Source: CAZDET01 sp964504335
GTDB taxonomy: Bacteria > Bacteroidota > Bacteroidia > Chitinophagales > Saprospiraceae
Direction: 5' to 3'
NCBI GenBank assembly: GCA_964504335.1
Contig: CAZDET010000062.1
Coordinates: forward strand, 1-27,987
DNA length: 27,987 nucleotides
The position numbers and the translations under genes are program-made. The notes below the pieces were generated by a model. The model saw nothing but the letters and a program-made list of their open reading frames with translations. It was not told the origin of the DNA and made no database searches. The stretch's first letter is position 1. Each line of letters begins with the position of its first letter. Below, piece by piece: positions 1 through 7,385 of the stretch.

Positions 1-61
1 GCCGGGTGGACTTACTGTCTCCAGCATTTGATGCGTGCGCCCTATTTCGTAAACGCACCGC

Positions 62-92
62 TTGGGTAGACTGCCTAAAAGTAGTACCTTCG
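62..92 (+). promoter_or_regulatory. candidate carA promoter
   Basis: A TTG at 62-64 and TACCTTCG at 85-92 are 20 bases apart. This resembles the Bacteroidota promoter (TTTG near -33, TAnnTTTG near -7) with one mismatch in the -7 box. Transcription would begin near base 99, which favours the carA ATG at 140 over an upstream in-frame start at 62. Similarity by eye only. Confidence 0.35.
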
Positions 93-139
93 TCCGCAAT
101 TCGGCCCGCACGTATGGCGGGCAGACATTGCGCCAAGGT

Positions 140-1255
140 ATGAACGATAACGAACAGCGCTCAGCTATCCTCCTCCTTGAAGACGGTACGCTGTTTCGCG
201 GCCAGGCCGCGGGAAAGATCGGCACCGCTACCGGAGAAATCTGCTTCGCCACCGGCATGACCGGCTATCAGGAAGTATTCACGGACCCCTCTTATTTCGG
301 GCAGATTCTGGTCATGACCAGCGTCCACATCGGGAATTACGGAATCCTCGATGAAGAGTCCGAATCGGCCGGCATCAAAATTGCCGGATTAGTCTGCAAG
401 AATTTTACCGTGCCCTACTCCCGAAAACGGGCCGAGTCTTCCATTCAGGATTATTTCGAGGCTCACAACCTGGTCGGTATTCACGGCGTGGATACGCGTT
501 CCCTGGTTCGGCATATTCGAAACAAGGGAGCCATGAATGCCATCATTTCCAGTGAAACGGATGATCTGGATCAATTGCGGGAGCAGTTAGCGGCTACTCC
601 GAGTATGCACGGCCTGGAGCTGGCCACCAAGGTGAGTACTGAGCAACCGTACACGCTTGGCGAGCCCAGTGCCACTTACCGGGTTGCCGTATTGGATTAC
701 GGAACGAAGCGCAATATCCTGCGCAACTTTGTGCACCGCGATTGCTATGTCAAAGTGTTTCCCGCCAACACGACGATCAGCGAAATAGAGGCTTTTGATC
801 CTCATGGCTATTTTCTGAGCAATGGCCCAGGCGATCCCGGTGCTATGGATTATGCGGTTGATCTTGCCAAGGAGATACTACAGCGGGAGCAGCCCCTGTT
901 CGGGATTTGCCTCGGGCATCAGTTGCTGGCCAGGGCAGTTGATATCCCGACCTACAAGATGCACCACGGGCACCGGGGCATTAACCATCCGGTGAAAAAC
1001 CTCGTAACGAATCACTGTGAAATTACGAGCCAGAATCACGGCTTTGGAGTTAGCCCCGAGGCCATTGCCGCAAATGAGGAAAAAGTGGAGGTTACGCATC
1101 TCAATTTAAACGACGGCACCGTAGAGGGGGTACGCGTTATTGGGAAGCCCGCATTTTCGGTGCAATATCATCCCGAAGCGAGTCCCGGACCCCACGATGC
1201 CCGTTATCTGTTCGATCAGTTTATTGAATTGATGCGGCAATATCGCAAGAAATAG
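140..1255 (+). CDS. carA: carbamoyl-phosphate synthase small (glutaminase) subunit
   Basis: This subunit hydrolyses glutamine and channels ammonia to the large CarB subunit, making carbamoyl phosphate for pyrimidine and arginine synthesis in the cytoplasm. The 371-residue product has the usual family length. The N-terminal CPSase domain shows EICFATGMTGYQEVFTDPSY. The class I amidotransferase domain has the nucleophile Cys257 in FGICLGHQ and the partners His344 and Glu346 in YHPEA, so the catalytic triad is complete. I chose the ATG at 140 because the product then begins just before the conserved AILLLEDGTLF segment. The longer frame from 62 adds 26 unconserved residues and would start upstream of the candidate promoter. 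carB is not in the window. The gene lies 93 bases before eno on the same strand, an arrangement also seen in other Bacteroidota. Confidence 0.96.
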   Translation: MNDNEQRSAILLLEDGTLFRGQAAGKIGTATGEICFATGMTGYQEVFTDPSYFGQILVMTSVHIGNYGILDEESESAGIKIAGLVCKNFTVPYSRKRAESSIQDYFEAHNLVGIHGVDTRSLVRHIRNKGAMNAIISSETDDLDQLREQLAATPSMHGLELATKVSTEQPYTLGEPSATYRVAVLDYGTKRNILRNFVHRDCYVKVFPANTTISEIEAFDPHGYFLSNGPGDPGAMDYAVDLAKEILQREQPLFGICLGHQLLARAVDIPTYKMHHGHRGINHPVKNLVTNHCEITSQNHGFGVSPEAIAANEEKVEVTHLNLNDGTVEGVRVIGKPAFSVQYHPEASPGPHDARYLFDQFIELMRQYRKK

Positions 1256-1348
1256 CTGGTAAATCGTTTCTATCTTACCGCTGAAGGGCTACCGTAGTAG
1301 AGCGAACCATTTGTCTAGGGCACCCTATTCGCCCATAAAACTACCATT

Positions 1349-2635
1349 ATGAGTACCATTATCGACGTACGCGCCCGCGAAATTCTGGACTCCCGCGGTA
1401 ACCCCACCCTGGAAGTTGAAATCGAAACTGATACCGGTCATACAGGCCGGGCAGCCGTGCCCTCTGGGGCCTCCACCGGCAAGCACGAAGCCGTAGAACT
1501 GCGTGACGGTGAAAAGGACCGCTACCTCGGCAAAGGCGTGCGCAAGGCCGTCCGCCACGTGGAGGAAGTGATCTCCGAAGAGCTAATTGGTTACGACGTC
1601 CTGGAGCAACGCTACATCGATCAGGTGATGCTCGAACTCGACGGTACCGAAAACAAGGGAAAACTTGGAGCGAATGCGATCCTGGGCGTCAGTTTGGCAG
1701 CCGCTAAAGCTGGCGCAGCGGCGAGCGATCAGCCTCTGTATCGCTACGTCGGTGGGGTAAACGCCCACATCATGCCGCTGCCGATGATGAATATCCTGAA
1801 CGGCGGTTCGCACGCCGATAACAGCATCGATTTTCAGGAATTCATGATCGTACCCTTCAATGCGGATAGCTTTTCCGAGTCGTTGCGTATGGGCGTAGAA
1901 GTGTTCCACCATTTGAAGAAAGTACTCAAAGAAGGCGGGCACAGCACCAATGTCGGCGACGAAGGCGGGTTTGCCCCCAATCTGAAAAGTAATCAGGAGG
2001 CCATTGAAGTCGTGTTGAAGGCCATCGAGACCGCCGGCTACCGACCCGGCGAGGATATCATGATCGCCATGGATGCCGCCGCCAGCGAATTTTACCTGGA
2101 AGACGAACAAGTATACCACCTGCACAAATCGACCGGCGATAAGCTGTCTTCTGCCGATCTGGTCGCCTACTGGAAGGATTGGGCAGAGAAGTACCCCATC
2201 TTCAGCATCGAAGACGGCCTGTTTGAAGATGATTGGTCCGGTTGGAAGCAACTAACAGATGCCCTGGGCGGGAAGGTGCAGTTGGTAGGCGACGATCTGT
2301 TTGTAACCAACACCCAGCGCCTGCAACGCGGCATCGACGAAGGGGCCGGCAACAGCATCCTCGTTAAAGTAAACCAAATTGGTACACTCACCGAAACGAT
2401 CGACGCCGTCAATCTGGCCATGCGGCACGGGTTCACCAGCGTAATGAGCCACCGCTCGGGCGAAACCGAAGATACTACAATCGCCGACCTGGCGGTGGCC
2501 TTGAGCACCGGCCAGATTAAAACGGGCTCCGCATCGCGTTCGGATCGGATCGCCAAGTACAACCAACTGCTGCGCATCGAAGATGAGCTCGGTAGTACGG
2601 CCGTCTTTCCGGGGCGCGAGCTGATAAAGCGGTAA
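1349..2635 (+). CDS. eno: enolase (phosphopyruvate hydratase)
   Basis: Enolase interconverts 2-phosphoglycerate and phosphoenolpyruvate in glycolysis and gluconeogenesis, usually as a Mg-dependent cytoplasmic dimer. The 428-residue product matches the standard length. It begins with the hallmark IIDVRAREILDSRGNPT. The mobile loop SGASTGKHEAVELRDG follows. The catalytic acid region is GDEGGFAPN (Glu205), metal ligands lie in SIEDGLFEDDW and LVGDDLFVTN, and the catalytic Lys340 sits in LVKVNQIGTLTET. The signature MSHRSGETEDTTIADLAV and the closing KTGS are intact. No sign of truncation. A long open frame on the opposite strand (1583-2251) is a codon-bias shadow. The gene ends 53 bases before an assembly gap. 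Confidence 0.98.
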   Translation: MSTIIDVRAREILDSRGNPTLEVEIETDTGHTGRAAVPSGASTGKHEAVELRDGEKDRYLGKGVRKAVRHVEEVISEELIGYDVLEQRYIDQVMLELDGTENKGKLGANAILGVSLAAAKAGAAASDQPLYRYVGGVNAHIMPLPMMNILNGGSHADNSIDFQEFMIVPFNADSFSESLRMGVEVFHHLKKVLKEGGHSTNVGDEGGFAPNLKSNQEAIEVVLKAIETAGYRPGEDIMIAMDAAASEFYLEDEQVYHLHKSTGDKLSSADLVAYWKDWAEKYPIFSIEDGLFEDDWSGWKQLTDALGGKVQLVGDDLFVTNTQRLQRGIDEGAGNSILVKVNQIGTLTETIDAVNLAMRHGFTSVMSHRSGETEDTTIADLAVALSTGQIKTGSASRSDRIAKYNQLLRIEDELGSTAVFPGRELIKR

Positions 2636-2688
2636 ATGCGTACCTTTAAGAACAACGCCACAGGCGTTGGTGTGTGGAGACCAAAGTA

Positions 2689-2788
2689 NNNNNNNNNNNN
2701 NNNNNNNNNNNNNNNNNNNNNNNNNNNNNNNNNNNNNNNNNNNNNNNNNNNNNNNNNNNNNNNNNNNNNNNNNNNNNNNNNNNNNNNN
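2689..2788. other. assembly gap of 100 Ns
   Basis: Exactly 100 undetermined bases, a conventional placeholder length. The 11 bases left of the gap (2678-2688, AGACCAAAGTA) are identical to the 11 bases right of it (2789-2799). This suggests the two contig ends overlap and that little or nothing is missing. The gap lies in the intergenic region between eno and the septum initiator gene. If the overlap is real, the spacer would be about 100 bases long. Confidence 0.95.
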
Positions 2789-2846
2789 AGACCAAAGTAT
2801 CTTCATCACGCTGCATTTTGTTCAAGGACGCACAAAGTATTTCCAG

Positions 2847-3152
2847 ATGGCTTCCAATCCTATTTCCCAATTGATCGAACGCTTGCCTGCGCCTTTGCGC
2901 AACAAGTACTTCCTGGTCGTGGCCGCCTTTTTCTTCTTTATGACCTTCATCGATCGGCACGATTTGCTCACGCAATTTCGCCTGCAGCGCACCGTCGATA
3001 AGCTGGAGCAAGAGCGAGATTTCTACCAGGAAAAAATTCAGGAAGCGCAGGAAGAACGGCTGGATATGGAAGTCAATCAGGAGCGCTTTGCCCGCGAAAC
3101 CTACTTCATGCAGAAAAGCGATGAAGACGTCTTCATTATCGTTGAAGAATAA
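2847..3152 (+). CDS. FtsB/DivIC-type septum formation initiator
   Basis: A 101-residue bitopic membrane protein of the FtsB/DivIC family, which takes part in the divisome with FtsL and FtsQ at mid-cell. The order is a short basic cytoplasmic N-terminus, one membrane segment at about residues 21-35 (YFLVVAAFFFFMTF), a heptad-rich coiled coil at about 44-75, and the C-terminal motif ERFARETYFMQKSDEDVF typical of Bacteroidota members. I chose the ATG at 2847 because the product then has the compact family length. Longer frames would run through the assembly gap. The stop is 20 bases before sucD, so the two are probably co-transcribed. FtsB versus DivIC naming is not resolved by sequence, hence no symbol. 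Confidence 0.88.
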   Translation: MASNPISQLIERLPAPLRNKYFLVVAAFFFFMTFIDRHDLLTQFRLQRTVDKLEQERDFYQEKIQEAQEERLDMEVNQERFARETYFMQKSDEDVFIIVEE

Positions 3153-3172
3153 CCTCAACCTCAAATAACAAC

Positions 3173-4060
3173 ATGTCAGTTTTAGTAAATAAAGATTCAC
3201 GGATTATTGTCCAGGGTTTTACCGGAAAAGAAGGCACCTTTCACGCCGGTCAGATGATTGAGTACGGAACGAACGTCGTGGGCGGAGTGACGCCGGGTAA
3301 GGGCGGAATGGAACACCTCGAACGCCCGGTATTCAATACGGTTTCAGAAGCGGTATCGAAAGCGCAGGCCGATACGTCCGTCATTTTTGTTCCACCTCCC
3401 TTTGCCGCTGATGCGATCATGGAGGCGGCCGCCGCTGGAATCAAGGTGATCATCTGCATCACGGAAGGTATTCCCGTACAGGATATGGTAAAGGTGAAGG
3501 CCTTTATCGAGGATTACGACTGCCGGCTCGTCGGCCCCAACTGCCCGGGGGTCATCACGCCGGGTGAGGCGAAGTGCGGCATCATGCCGGGCTTCATCCA
3601 CAACCCCGGAAAGATTGGAATTGTAAGCCGCTCCGGGACGCTCACCTACGAGGCCGTCGACCAGGTAACGAAGGCTGGGCTGGGCCAGTCGACCTGTATC
3701 GGAATCGGCGGTGATCCCATCATCGGAACCACCACCAAAGAAGCCGTCGAATTGCTGATGAACGACCCCGATACTAACGGCATCATCATGATTGGGGAAA
3801 TCGGTGGTACCATGGAGGCCGAAGCCTCCTACTACATCCGCGATCACGGCACCAAACCCGTTGTCGGTTTTATCGCCGGGCAAACTGCTCCGAAGGGGCG
3901 CACCATGGGCCACGCCGGAGCCATCATCGGCGGTGCCGAGGATACCGCTGCTGCCAAAATGAAAATCATGGAAGAATGCGGCATTCACGTAGTCAAATCT
4001 CCGGCTACCATTGGAGTTACGATGGTGAAAGCACTGGAAGAGGCAGGCGTGAGTGTGTAG
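3173..4060 (+). CDS. sucD: succinyl-CoA synthetase alpha subunit
   Basis: This subunit binds CoA and carries the phosphohistidine intermediate of the ADP- or GDP-forming succinate-CoA ligase of the TCA cycle. It works with SucC, which is not in the window. The 295-residue product has the expected length. The N-terminal CoA-binding Rossmann domain shows IVQGFTGKEGTFHAGQMIEYG. The ligase domain has GIVSRSGTLTYEAVDQ and GIGGDPIIGT. The active-site His247 is in MGHAGAIIGG, and Glu in GEIGGTMEAEA is present. No defects are visible. It follows the septum initiator by 20 bases. The minus-strand ATPase pseudogene ends 2 bases beyond its stop. Confidence 0.97.
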   Translation: MSVLVNKDSRIIVQGFTGKEGTFHAGQMIEYGTNVVGGVTPGKGGMEHLERPVFNTVSEAVSKAQADTSVIFVPPPFAADAIMEAAAAGIKVIICITEGIPVQDMVKVKAFIEDYDCRLVGPNCPGVITPGEAKCGIMPGFIHNPGKIGIVSRSGTLTYEAVDQVTKAGLGQSTCIGIGGDPIIGTTTKEAVELLMNDPDTNGIIMIGEIGGTMEAEASYYIRDHGTKPVVGFIAGQTAPKGRTMGHAGAIIGGAEDTAAAKMKIMEECGIHVVKSPATIGVTMVKALEEAGVSV

Positions 4061-4061
4061 G

Positions 4062-5080
4062 TCAGAATATGGCACCCAAATCTTCCAGGCCGATAACCTA
4101 AACGGATTCCTTAATTGGAAACCCCTGGCTGACCGGAGTCAACACGTAGGATTGCTTTTTCCCGAGGTCGGCCTCTGTACCGCTGTGGGTTCGGTAGAAG
4201 TAGAGTGTCGCTCAGTCGGGAAGTATGGCCTTAATTTGTTCAATTACGTATGTTTCCCAGGAAGCGCCTAGGATTGGGTGGCCACTCAAATCTTCAAAAG
4301 TACCTATGCTCAGCAATTGGTGGAGGCTCCCAGTATCTCTAAGGTATAACTTGGGGCTTTTCACTAACCGCTTTTTGAGGTTGGCGTGAAAAGGGGGTAA
4401 GCGCTGGATGAGGTAGGCCGCTTCCAGAAAATCTAAATAACGCTTTACGGTGGTTGCATGAAGTCCTAACGGATTGGATAGGCTTTGCATGTTCAAAAGC
4501 TGTCCAGATAAGTGCGCGCACATTCGCCAATGCTTGCTGATTAATTGTGGATCAGCGGATAAGCGAAGGAGAGGAAGGTCCCGTTCAAGGGATGTTTGAA
4601 TGAAGTTCTTTCGCCAAAGGCTGGATAATTTATCCGATAGCGCAAGGAGCGATTCTGGAAATCCGCCCCGAAGCCAGTGTGATCGGAAATCGTAGTACGA
4701 ATTGATCTCCTTATAAGAAAAGGGGAGTAATTCGAAAAAGGCAATTTCGCCTGCTAACGACTTGGAGGTATCTCTAATCAAATCCGGAGATACAGCCCCC
4801 AGTAGCACAAACCGACCTGGTTGTCGATGGTGATCAATGATCCTACGTAAGACTGGAAGGAGGGCAGGCAATTTTTGAACTTCATCGAGAATCACAGTTT
4901 GATCAAATCTGCCGGGTTCTCCAAATCAAGATACAGGGAATCTTTCGGGAGCTGATTTCTTAGGGCATGAACCATAGAGGTTTTACCCACCCGGCGAGGT
5001 CCCACGATTGCTACTGCTGGAAAGAAAGAGGTGAGATTTAGGATCTCAGATGCGGCTGCCTAGGGGATATATTGTTCAAT
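4062..5080 (-). pseudogene. decayed AAA_14/DUF4143 family ATPase
   Basis: Remnant of a predicted ATPase with an N-terminal AAA_14 domain and a C-terminal DUF4143 nuclease-like domain; such genes are common in bacteria and their role is mostly unknown. Reading down the minus strand, IEQYIP is cut by TAG at 5062-5060. The same frame then gives Walker A GPRRVGKT (5002-4979) and YLDLENPADLIKL before TGA at 4894-4892. The protein resumes one frame away with Walker B VILDEVQKLP, so roughly 15-20 family residues are missing at the junction. The middle (PGRFVLLGAV, LRGGFPESLL, YLDFLEAAYLI, WETYVIEQ) is open to a TGA at 4214-4212. Family-like sequence continues after it as LYFYRTHSGTEADL, then jumps to GFPIKESV, a TAG at 4100-4098, and VIGLEDLGAIF before the final stop. 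About 40 residues of the nuclease domain appear lost. The longest open piece (4212-4895, 227 residues) should not be taken as a functional gene. Confidence 0.88.
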
Positions 5081-5113
5081 AAGTATGAAAATGATCCTAA
5101 TTTTCTGTACAAA

Positions 5114-6283
5114 ATGAAAAGTTTCTATCTCTTCATTGCCTCAATAATTGTCTGCCTCGCCTGCAATCTACAGCAGGAAGACGCCCCCGTACTCGATTCT
5201 TCGGAAGAGGAACCCTCCGTGGAGGAGCCGGAAATGCCTCCGGTTACCGAGGAGGTCTTCTTTAGAGGTGCCGACCTGTCGTACGTAAATGAGATGGAAG
5301 ACTGCGGTGCCATTTACCTTGACACAACTGGTGCGGTTATCGATCCTTTCGAGTTGATGCAGGAGCAGGGAGCCAATCTGGTTCGCGTGCGGCTCTGGCA
5401 TACCCCCGATTGGACGGCCTACTCCGATGAGAAAGATGTAACTAATACTATCCGGCGGGCCAAGGCAGCCGGCATGGCTGTATTGCTGGATTTCCATTAC
5501 TCCGACGACTGGGCCGATCCGCACAAGCAGGAAGTTCCGAAAGCCTGGTTGCCGGTAGTGAATGACCTACCGATCCTGAGTGATTCTATCTATAACTACA
5601 CCTACGGCGTACTACAGCGGCTGCACCAACAAGGGCTGCTGCCGGAACTGGTGCAGGTGGGCAATGAAATCAATATTGATATCCTGCAAGCTCCGGGGAG
5701 CGATTCCGGTGGGATAAACTGGGCACGCAACGCCGCTTTGCTGAACCGGGGCATCGCAGCGGTCCGGGATGCGGCGGCGACTTTCGGTACCGACATAGGG
5801 ATTATGCTGCACGTTGCACAACCGGAAAATGCGCTGTGGTGGTTTGCCGAAGCGGCGAAACACGGAGTAACAGACTTCGATTGGATGGGGCTTTCCTATT
5901 ATCCGAAATGGTCGACCTACCCGCTCGACCGACTCCCGGAAGCCATTCAACGGCTACTCGACCAGTACCCTAAGCGCCTCATGGTAGTAGAAACGGCCTA
6001 TCCCTTCACGCTGGCAAATGTGGATGCGGCCAACAACATCCTTGGAGAAGATGCCCTTATCCAGGGCTATCCCGCCACTCAGCAGGGGCAACTCAATTAC
6101 CTGACCGATTTAAAAGACGCGATCCAGGTAGCCGGTGGAGAGGGCCTGCTCTACTGGGAGCCCGCCTGGGTATCAACCTCCTGTAGCACGCGCTGGGGGC
6201 AAGGCTCTCACTGGGACAATGCCACGCTGTTCGATGCAGCCGGTCGGCCGACGGCGGGAATGGAGTTCTTTTTACACCATTAA
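5114..6283 (+). CDS. GH53 arabinogalactan endo-beta-1,4-galactanase lipoprotein
   Basis: A glycoside hydrolase family 53 enzyme, predicted to cut beta-1,4-galactan side chains of plant or algal pectin at the cell surface or in the periplasm. The ATG at 5114 gives 389 residues starting with a lipoprotein-type signal (MKSFYLFIASIIVCLAC, acylated Cys17). An acidic linker precedes the TIM-barrel domain. Family motifs are FRGADLSYVNEME, NLVRVRLWHTPDW, VLLDFHYSDDWADP and QVGNEIN with acid/base Glu185. MVVETAYPFT carries nucleophile Glu293, and YWEPAWVSTSCSTRWGQG lies near the end. Both catalytic glutamates are intact. The -3 position of the lipobox is Cys, which is unusual, so lipidation is likely rather than certain. 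No SusC/SusD pair lies nearby, so it is not inside an obvious polysaccharide-utilisation locus here. The 3' end overlaps the convergent gene by 12 bases. Confidence 0.93.
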   Translation: MKSFYLFIASIIVCLACNLQQEDAPVLDSSEEEPSVEEPEMPPVTEEVFFRGADLSYVNEMEDCGAIYLDTTGAVIDPFELMQEQGANLVRVRLWHTPDWTAYSDEKDVTNTIRRAKAAGMAVLLDFHYSDDWADPHKQEVPKAWLPVVNDLPILSDSIYNYTYGVLQRLHQQGLLPELVQVGNEINIDILQAPGSDSGGINWARNAALLNRGIAAVRDAAATFGTDIGIMLHVAQPENALWWFAEAAKHGVTDFDWMGLSYYPKWSTYPLDRLPEAIQRLLDQYPKRLMVVETAYPFTLANVDAANNILGEDALIQGYPATQQGQLNYLTDLKDAIQVAGGEGLLYWEPAWVSTSCSTRWGQGSHWDNATLFDAAGRPTAGMEFFLHH

Positions 6284-6853
6284 GAGCAACAGCATAATAA
6301 TCGCCAGAATGATGAAGGCGAGTAAAAAGAAGAAAGAGTTACTGTTTCGGTACTTATTAAACAGCGATTCCAGGATCTCGTTCCACTCCATCCGGGAGAG
6401 GGGCTCATTGACGAGCAGCAGGTAGCGATCCTGAAAAGGAGGGACGTTTCCGTGCTTGCGCAGCACGAAGTATTCTTCATCCAAAAAAGAAAGGGTGTAC
6501 AGCGTGGAGCCGTTGATAATCATCTTATTGCTATCGCCCAGTATTTCCCACTGGCCGAAGTCGACCTGGCTATCCGTCGAAACGATACAATCGCCACTAT
6601 CGCGAAAAATGTAGAGCCGCGTTTGCTGAAACGTCTCATCATCCCGCTTTTCAATCCAGTGTTTTTCGATGAAGAACTCCTGTTCGCGCAAATCCTCACT
6701 ATAGCGCTGCACCTGAGGAAGCAAATCCTCCAGCGCCGCATCGAGTGTTTCGAACTCGGGCAGCTCGGTGTTGAAGGGTTTGGCAATCTTATCTAGGAAT
6801 CGGCCTTGCACGTAGACGGTTTTCTTCTGTAGATTCCTGTGAAGATACGACAA
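6272..6853 (-). CDS. unknown tail-anchored membrane protein
   Basis: I do not recognise this protein. From a TTG at 6853 it has 193 residues. A soluble part includes TVYVQGRFLDKIAKPFNTEL, a charged helical stretch (about 25-60) and a beta-rich half with WEILGDSNKMIING and LSFLDEEYFVLRKHGN. It ends with one hydrophobic segment FFFLLAFIILAIIMLLLLMV, so it is probably anchored by its C-terminus with the bulk in the cytoplasm. No ATG is suitable: the only in-frame ATG upstream (7051) would overlap crtZ by 190 bases through low-complexity shadow sequence. The TTG lies 8 bases after the crtZ stop; a GTG 10 codons later is an alternative. Its place behind two carotenoid genes suggests the same transcript, but no function can be assigned. 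It overlaps the galactanase gene end by 12 bases. Confidence 0.7.
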   Translation of the reverse strand: MSYLHRNLQKKTVYVQGRFLDKIAKPFNTELPEFETLDAALEDLLPQVQRYSEDLREQEFFIEKHWIEKRDDETFQQTRLYIFRDSGDCIVSTDSQVDFGQWEILGDSNKMIINGSTLYTLSFLDEEYFVLRKHGNVPPFQDRYLLLVNEPLSRMEWNEILESLFNKYRNSNSFFFLLAFIILAIIMLLLLMV

Positions 6854-6860
6854 ACAAGCT

Positions 6861-7349
6861 CTACGAGGCAGTGCTTTTGCCCCACTTACTGCGCTTGCGA
6901 AAGTATTTTTTATCGACGATAAGCAGTCCGAAGCTCTCACAGCCGTCTTTTTCCCGGATGGAGTGGTGGGCGCCGTGCGCCCGCAGGATGGCACGGCTGT
7001 ACTTACTGTCGAGTTGCCGGAACCACCGAAAGCGCCGGTGGATATATACATCGTGAATGAGGAAATAGATCAAACCGTAAATGGAAATGCCTACCCCGAC
7101 GAAGGTGAGCCAGAACACCGGTTCGAAGTTGAGGCCAATGATGTAGCAAGCGGCGCTGGGAATGGCGAAAACCAGGAAAAACAGGTCGTTCTTTTCGAAG
7201 AAGCCCTCTTTATCGTGGTGCGGCTGGTGATGGTCTTCGTGCCAGGTCCAGAGTAGGCCGTGCATAAGGTATTTATGAGCGGCCCAGGCCACGAATTCCA
7301 TGCCCAGGAAAGTGCCAATCGTGATCGCGATGTATAGAATTACGTCCAT
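6861..7349 (-). CDS. crtZ: beta-carotene hydroxylase (CrtZ, fatty acid hydroxylase superfamily)
   Basis: An integral-membrane di-iron hydroxylase that adds a 3-hydroxyl group to beta-ionone rings of carotenoids. The 162-residue product fits the CrtZ family. It has the full set of histidine clusters: HKYLMH (His25, His30), HEDHH (His37, His40, His41), HDVYIH (His99, His104) and HGAHH (His125, His128, His129). Hydrophobic segments lie at about 3-22, 56-73 and 80-98. It starts with ATG 36 bases after the desaturase stop, and its own stop is 8 bases before the next gene, which points to one operon. Substrate is inferred: with a CrtD-like neighbour it probably hydroxylates the beta end of a monocyclic carotenoid as in saproxanthin. 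A sterol-desaturase-type alternative is less likely given the motif spacing. Confidence 0.92.
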   Translation of the reverse strand: MDVILYIAITIGTFLGMEFVAWAAHKYLMHGLLWTWHEDHHQPHHDKEGFFEKNDLFFLVFAIPSAACYIIGLNFEPVFWLTFVGVGISIYGLIYFLIHDVYIHRRFRWFRQLDSKYSRAILRAHGAHHSIREKDGCESFGLLIVDKKYFRKRSKWGKSTAS

Positions 7350-7385
7350 GTTGTTTGTAGTGGGAAATATCGATGGTAAAAAACG

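Noticed and set aside
1253..1287. Short inverted repeat GGTAA/TTACC after carA as a terminator
   Set aside because: The stem is only about five pairs and no T-run follows.
1583..2251. 222-codon open frame on the minus strand inside eno
   Set aside because: It is fully antisense to a conserved enolase, shows no family pattern, and reflects codon bias of the real gene.
4212..4895. Intact 227-residue ATPase gene
   Set aside because: Its first codon is really GTG inside the Walker B region; the P-loop lies upstream in another frame and family sequence continues past the stop, so it is part of a pseudogene.
6452..6796. 114-codon plus-strand frame after the galactanase
   Set aside because: Antisense to the tail-anchored protein, which has the more protein-like composition and a clear membrane segment.
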